28,327 nucleotides of DNA, from positions 1 to 28,327 of IMG/VR virus record IMGVR_UViG_3300020558_000025; one strand, given 5' to 3'. The notes beneath the pieces are model-generated. The model saw only the letters and a program-made list of their open reading frames with translations, ran no database searches and was not told the origin of the DNA. This document shows positions 24,684 to 28,327 of the stretch, piece after piece. The stretch is from a virus. Within the stretch, counting starts at the first letter, position 1, and each line of letters opens with the position of its first letter. A program made the translations under genes and the position numbers.

Positions 24684-25404
24684 CCCCAAAACCAACGTTT
24701 ACTGTTAGTCTTTCTCCTGATGGGGCTATAATTTGTTTGGTTAAATCCAATCTTGGTTCAGCATCTTGTAAGAACTTCCTAATATATTTTGAGTCCGCGA
24801 TTGGCATTGACTCTACGAATTTAGCTATTTCAGCTTTATCAGAATTTCCATTTATCTCCAAAATTTGGTTTTGTAAAGTAAGAGTGATTTTAGGTGCTGG
24901 TCTTGTTGGGGGGTAACTATCGAAAATATTTTGGAGATTTGTTTGTTCTCCATAATTCATCAATTTTAGTTTCGCCTGTGCTTTGGAAACAGGTAGAGTT
25001 GTAGTAAAACTACCGTCTTCATTTGGTTCGTGAAGTGGTTTTTTTATATTCAACTCTTCCAACGAAATATTAGCTTCGAATTGTTTTTTTGTTTGTGGGT
25101 CAATTAAATTCATCATTATGTTAGGTCCAAATGATGTGTTCCTCAAAAAAATAAGAATTGCTTCAACATCCCCTTCCAATAAATCATCTATTTTAATATC
25201 AGGTTCGTAAATTTTATTTCTCAATAAAGTTCCAGTAATATCGCTTGTATTACTCATCAAAATGTTTTCATCCGACGCTGTCAAATACCCAACTTTAACT
25301 GATTTTTTTTTGTTTTTATAAAACTTACCTCCTGATGGAAGTATTACAACATCGTGAGGTAATGAAAAATTTTGTTGTCCATAGTCTCTACTTTGGTCTT
25401 GCAT
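24658..25404 (-). CDS. 26: Baseplate hub assembly protein, T4 gp26-like
   Basis: The 248-residue protein begins with a short tail, then LPHDVVILPSGGKFYKNKKKSVKVGYLTASDENIL, and later IDDLLEGDVEAILIFLRNTSFGPNIMMNLIDPQTKKQFEANISLEEL. The LPSxGKxY opening and the D-x-L-x-x-x-D-x-x-x-x-L-x-x-x-R-x-x-S-x-G stretch are typical of the T4 gp26 base plate protein family. The C-terminus (KIVGF-like, ending VGFGVEFFRPFF) overlaps the small ORF. It lies between tube and tape measure genes, consistent with a role in hub or tail-core assembly. ATG 25404 directly follows the T-run of the tube terminator, so it is probably made at a much lower level than the tube protein. Confidence 0.8.
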   Translation of the reverse strand: MQDQSRDYGQQNFSLPHDVVILPSGGKFYKNKKKSVKVGYLTASDENILMSNTSDITGTLLRNKIYEPDIKIDDLLEGDVEAILIFLRNTSFGPNIMMNLIDPQTKKQFEANISLEELNIKKPLHEPNEDGSFTTTLPVSKAQAKLKLMNYGEQTNLQNIFDSYPPTRPAPKITLTLQNQILEINGNSDKAEIAKFVESMPIADSKYIRKFLQDAEPRLDLTKQIIAPSGERLTVNVGFGVEFFRPFF

Positions 25405-25446
25405 AAAAAAAATTTAACCGTGAAGTTTATGTCTCCACGGTTAAAT
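25405..25446 (-). terminator. Intrinsic terminator after tail tube gene
   Basis: Minus strand ATTTAACCGTG pairs perfectly with CACGGTTAAAT (11 bp, 13-base loop), followed by a run of 8 T that ends at the ATG (25404) of the gp26-like gene. It lies 31 bases past the tube stop codon (25477). Confidence 0.88.
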
Positions 25447-25476
25447 ATACAAGTTTTATTTTTAATTTAAATACTA

Positions 25477-25965
25477 TTAGTAAACCAACACACAACGGTC
25501 TGGACGCAATCCACATGTGATATCAGCTAAAGCATCATTGCTATACGCTAATGAACCAAAGTTAGCACTTGTCAGGAAGGTTCCGTATAAAATCCATTTT
25601 TCTACGACTACTCCTGTTGGGTCCAACATCTCGAGGTCAACATCTTTTTTGTAACCCGCAGCATAACCCATACGACCTGTTACTGATTCAGCGTGTAAAC
25701 GAACCCACTCCATCAATGCTTGAGCCGCAGACGGACCAATCGGGTCTCTGAATTTTACCTGAATTTCATCCCAATTAAATCTACCTGCAACAAATGTTGA
25801 AGTATTCAAGAATTGAATTTCGGTTGAATTTATTTTAATTGAGGGTCTTGAAGCAGATTCAACAAACCATTCATTGATACCCATGCTAGAAGGAAACCTT
25901 AAAATGAATCGATTCTGCCGTTTCGGTTCGTAGGGTAAGGGCATCTTCATCAGTAAATCAGCCAT
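25477..25965 (-). CDS. 19: Tail tube protein, T4 gp19-like
   Basis: The 162-residue protein matches the length and pattern of T4 gp19: an N-terminal PYEPKRQNRFILRFPSSMGINEWFVESASRPSI, then FNWDEIQVKFRDPIGPSAAQALMEWVRLHAESVTGRMGYAAGYKKDVDLEMLDPTGVVVEKWILYGTF and a DITCGLRPDRCVL end. The NRFxxxFP...VxSAxRP and DPTGVVVExWxLxGxF features are characteristic of contractile-tail tube proteins. Hexameric rings of it form the inner tube beneath the sheath. Start is ATG 25965 after an A/T-rich 92-base leader without Shine-Dalgarno but with CTATATTTAT (26000-26009). A strong terminator follows, fitting high-level expression. Confidence 0.93.
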   Translation of the reverse strand: MADLLMKMPLPYEPKRQNRFILRFPSSMGINEWFVESASRPSIKINSTEIQFLNTSTFVAGRFNWDEIQVKFRDPIGPSAAQALMEWVRLHAESVTGRMGYAAGYKKDVDLEMLDPTGVVVEKWILYGTFLTSANFGSLAYSNDALADITCGLRPDRCVLVY

Positions 25966-26057
25966 ATTATAAAAATTTTAATTTCTGTGTTTATATGTTA
26001 TAAATATAGTATTAGTGAAAATTTTTTCTATTTACTTTTATTTTAAAAAACTCATCT

Positions 26058-26885
26058 TTATTTTACTTCTTTTTTGATTCCTCCAGCTGTTGAATAAGTC
26101 TTTACTAGTTCTGGTTTATCTTTAAAAGCTTTCTTCATTACTTCTATATTCTTTAAATCGTCATCTGAAAAGCCAATTGTAGGTACTGCTGGAATAAACT
26201 TATTTACAATATCCATTTTAAGAAAACTTCTTTTATTTAGTAAAGCAGCCATCCCTTTTATATAGTCTACAAATTCTTGCATCGCAATTACCTTTCCGTG
26301 TTCGGGGTTTGTGGCACCTATATCATCACCAAAAGAAACGGGGTGGTACTTATTTAACTCCAAATATGTTTTTATAAGTTCTTCATCAGTCATATCCTGT
26401 TCTCCTGCGAAGGTTCTATATTTTTTTAAGTTTTTAATTACTTGGTTTTTGTCTATTCCTTTGAAATCGGAAACTATATAATTGTAAACTGCTTGTTTAA
26501 GAGTTCTCGGGTTGTGTCCTCGAGCAGTTATTATCGCAAAAATCGAACCATTGTTTACCGCTTCTACAAAATCCTTCCATGCTGGACCAGGTTTAGCTTT
26601 CATAGCATCAATCAAAAATTGTTTGTCACCATCCACTCTAAAATCCTTGAAGGCGTTTGGAGCAAAATCAACGATTGTACTCCCTTTGTATTTTAAAGGT
26701 CCTTTACCTATTTTACTTCTATATTCAGCAAAATCTTCAGTACTCATTCCAACCTCATTACCATCATCATCTAACAAATAGATTTCTGTTGGCATATGGA
26801 CAATGTTGTCATCCCAATCGAATGCGTAATACTTTAAATCTGGTGTCCCCTCGGGTTTTATTCCCTCTCGTAATATTTTTTTCAT
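26058..26885 (-). CDS. HAD-superfamily phosphatase-like protein
   Basis: The 275-residue protein shows the haloacid dehalogenase fold signature: motif I YAFDWDDNIV with Asp23 and Asp25, motif II AIITARGH with Thr120, and acidic motif candidates SFGDDIGATNP (about 184-194) and GFSDDD (238-243). The first motif followed by HMPTEIYLLDDDGNEV suggests a small cap insertion. HAD enzymes usually remove phosphates from small molecules, nucleic acid ends or proteins; the substrate here cannot be told. The position between sheath and tube genes is unusual for a T4-like module. The start ATG 26885 lies directly after the sheath terminator, so expression probably depends on readthrough. No polynucleotide kinase half was seen. 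Confidence 0.78.
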   Translation of the reverse strand: MKKILREGIKPEGTPDLKYYAFDWDDNIVHMPTEIYLLDDDGNEVGMSTEDFAEYRSKIGKGPLKYKGSTIVDFAPNAFKDFRVDGDKQFLIDAMKAKPGPAWKDFVEAVNNGSIFAIITARGHNPRTLKQAVYNYIVSDFKGIDKNQVIKNLKKYRTFAGEQDMTDEELIKTYLELNKYHPVSFGDDIGATNPEHGKVIAMQEFVDYIKGMAALLNKRSFLKMDIVNKFIPAVPTIGFSDDDLKNIEVMKKAFKDKPELVKTYSTAGGIKKEVK

Positions 26886-26891
26886 TAGGTA

Positions 26892-26926
26892 ATAAAAAAG
26901 TGGGGGGTTTTGGACCCCCCGTTTTT
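26892..26926 (-). terminator. Intrinsic terminator after tail sheath gene
   Basis: Minus strand AAAAAC-GGGGGG-TCCAAAA-CCCCCC-ACTTTTTT: a 6-bp all-GC stem flanked by A and T runs, starting directly after the sheath TAA (26928). The next gene's ATG (26885) follows 6 bases after the T-run. Confidence 0.87.
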
Positions 26927-26927
26927 A

Positions 26928-28327
26928 TTATATATTTTCAAACGAAGCACCTGTTGGTGTGATAAAGAACTCAATATCTATGAACTCCAAAGCCTTCGTT
27001 GGTTTAAGGTAAATTTTACCTGTGAGAGTGTTTCTGTCCAAGTCTTCAGGTGAAGAAGAAACAGTAACACGGAAGTCATATAAACCTCTATCTCTTCTGA
27101 TTGAGTCAAGTATAGGGTTTACACTATCCAAGAATTGTTGTCTTACGATTTGGTCGTTTTGTTCAAATAACAATCTCACTGCTACAGCTGAAATCAACTT
27201 ACGAGCTTGTAACAACAATCTTCTTACATTCAATCTGTTCAAAGCTGTGTCAGCAACTTGGAGGGTTTTATTACCCCAAATTACAGTTCCTACGTCAGCG
27301 AATGTCGCAATTGGGTTGATTCTACCTTGATAAAGTGTATCTCTATCTTGTTGAGTAAGTTTTACTCTCGCCTTGATTGAGTTTACTAAACCTCTTGTGT
27401 AACCAGCCGATGCAAACCATGGGAAAGAAATGTTATCTGTAAGAGCTAAGTTTCTACATACTTCACCTGTTGGTGGGATATAGATTTGTGTATTATTCAC
27501 AGTATCTCTTACTAAAATCCATGGATAATAAGTTGCGGTGTAGTTAGAATCAATACCTGTATTATCAAGATTGTCTACCGCTGTTTGTGGGTAAATGATT
27601 TGATTTTGGTCTGTTGAATCTGGTAGTAACATGTTATAGTCAGGGGTAGTGACAATGTAAATTGAGTCAGCTCTTTGGAACTGAATCATATCTATTGCTG
27701 CTTCTACAAGAGTTTGGTTATAAACGTAATCGATACTTGCAGTTGCAAAAACATTTATATTTGTAGATTCTGGATTTGCAAAAGTAAGAATACCAAGAAG
27801 ATATGCGTAATAGTCTGTATTTGCAAATGACTGACTGTCAGCATCAACGGTGATATTTTTGAAAGTACCGAAACCAGTTGCTGTTGGATATCTTGCCGAA
27901 GTACAAGCTCCTGCCAAGTAACCAGTACCACCTAAAGCGAATCTATCTTCATTAGTCCTTCTTTCTTCATAGATGTCCCAACCGTCAAAACCACCCGCCA
28001 TACAAAGTGTGAACTTTCTAGAGTAAATAAAATAATATGGATTATCCTGACTACTTGGATTAGAAGTGAAATCAGCAACACCACATTCGAATGCTGTTTG
28101 ACCACTTGTTGTGAACTCATTACCAATAGTCACCACCGTAGCACCTGAGTCCAAGTGGAAACCTTTAGTTAAACCGTTCCAAGGTGCCGATTCAGTTGCG
28201 GTACAAAAACCAACAACAGGATTCTTTTGACCTAAGTATTGCAAGAACGCATCCTCAATAGTAAATAAGTAAGAGGATGACATACCGAGATAAGTTCTAC
28301 GAACAACGTCACCAGGAGAAGTAACCG
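26928..28327 (-). CDS. 18: Tail sheath protein, T4 gp18-like (N-terminus outside window)
   Basis: The frame is open to the right edge, giving 466 residues; the reading continues upstream of the internal Met at 28283 as VTSPGDVVRRTYLGMSSSYLF, so the true start lies outside. The C-terminal part (WFASAGYTRGLVNSIKARVKLTQQDRDTLYQGRINPIATF...VIWGNKTL...LNRLNVRRLLLQARKLI...QFLDSVNPILDSIRRDRGLYDFRV...KIYLKPTKALEFIDIEFFITPTG) is the classic conserved end of contractile tail sheaths, including the WGNKTL and NVRRL segments. It polymerises around the tube and contracts at injection. Its gene ends 5 bases before the terminator stem. Gene order sheath then tube (with an HAD gene between) supports the call. 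Confidence 0.95.
   Translation of the reverse strand, partial: VTSPGDVVRRTYLGMSSSYLFTIEDAFLQYLGQKNPVVGFCTATESAPWNGLTKGFHLDSGATVVTIGNEFTTSGQTAFECGVADFTSNPSSQDNPYYFIYSRKFTLCMAGGFDGWDIYEERRTNEDRFALGGTGYLAGACTSARYPTATGFGTFKNITVDADSQSFANTDYYAYLLGILTFANPESTNINVFATASIDYVYNQTLVEAAIDMIQFQRADSIYIVTTPDYNMLLPDSTDQNQIIYPQTAVDNLDNTGIDSNYTATYYPWILVRDTVNNTQIYIPPTGEVCRNLALTDNISFPWFASAGYTRGLVNSIKARVKLTQQDRDTLYQGRINPIATFADVGTVIWGNKTLQVADTALNRLNVRRLLLQARKLISAVAVRLLFEQNDQIVRQQFLDSVNPILDSIRRDRGLYDFRVTVSSSPEDLDRNTLTGKIYLKPTKALEFIDIEFFITPTGASFENI

Noticed and set aside
26657-26962. 101-residue plus-strand frame
   Set aside because: It is antisense to the HAD gene and reads through the sheath terminator hairpin.
28127-28283. 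Met at 28283 as the sheath start
   Set aside because: The frame continues upstream to the window edge with sheath-like sequence and the remaining protein lacks the usual N-terminal part, so the start is outside.
1-28327. tRNA genes, CRISPR arrays, insertion sequences, integrase or attachment sites
   Set aside because: No cloverleaf, regular repeat array, transposase or recombinase motif was seen; nearly all bases are covered by phage genes.

Overview
The window looks like part of the genome of a T4-like (contractile-tailed) phage. Every gene I can support lies on the minus strand, so transcription runs from position 28327 down to 1. Sheath, tube, tape measure, hub, gp53/LysM-like, gp25 and gp6 proteins are present together with T4-type replication and recombination proteins (gp32, UvsX, gp41-like helicase, RNase H/5'-3' exonuclease). 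The host is probably a member of Bacteroidota. The DNA is AT-rich, and start codons mostly lack a Shine-Dalgarno sequence and follow A/T-rich leaders. The clearest promoter (9329-9360) fits the Bacteroidetes pattern TTTG-N20-TAnnTTTG. The gp32-like protein ends in DLPF like Bacteroidota SSBs, one small protein belongs to the DUF5522 type common in Bacteroidota, and a baseplate protein carries an OmpA-like domain. This host call is an inference.

Layout in order of transcription. (1) Tail tube and sheath module, 28327-22498: tail sheath (5' end outside the window), a HAD-family phosphatase-like protein, tail tube, gp26-like baseplate protein, a short overlapping ORF with a non-ATG start that is easily missed, and the tape measure protein. 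(2) Giant baseplate module, 22436-10320: a 1669-residue protein with an OmpA-like domain, a 107-residue LysM/gp53-like protein and a 2264-residue hub-like protein ending in an IPT/TIG Ig-like domain; the three genes overlap end to end. (3) Two unrecognised small genes, 10291-9390. (4) Replication and nucleotide module, 9304-1919: gp32-like SSB with its own promoter and terminator, a small acidic protein, UvsX, a DUF6165 protein, RNase H-like exonuclease, an unknown 153-residue protein, DnaB-type helicase, and an adenosylcobalamin-dependent (class II) ribonucleotide reductase followed by the DUF5522 protein. (5) Return to the baseplate wedge: gp25 and the N-terminal 409 residues of gp6, cut by the window edge.

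The replication block therefore sits inside the tail/baseplate block on one strand. Strong hairpin terminators follow the sheath, the tube, the unknown 224-residue gene and gp32. Three of the four lie right against the start codon of the next gene, which suggests stoichiometry control by readthrough. There is no stretch over 300 bases without a gene. No tRNA, CRISPR array, integrase or insertion sequence was seen.
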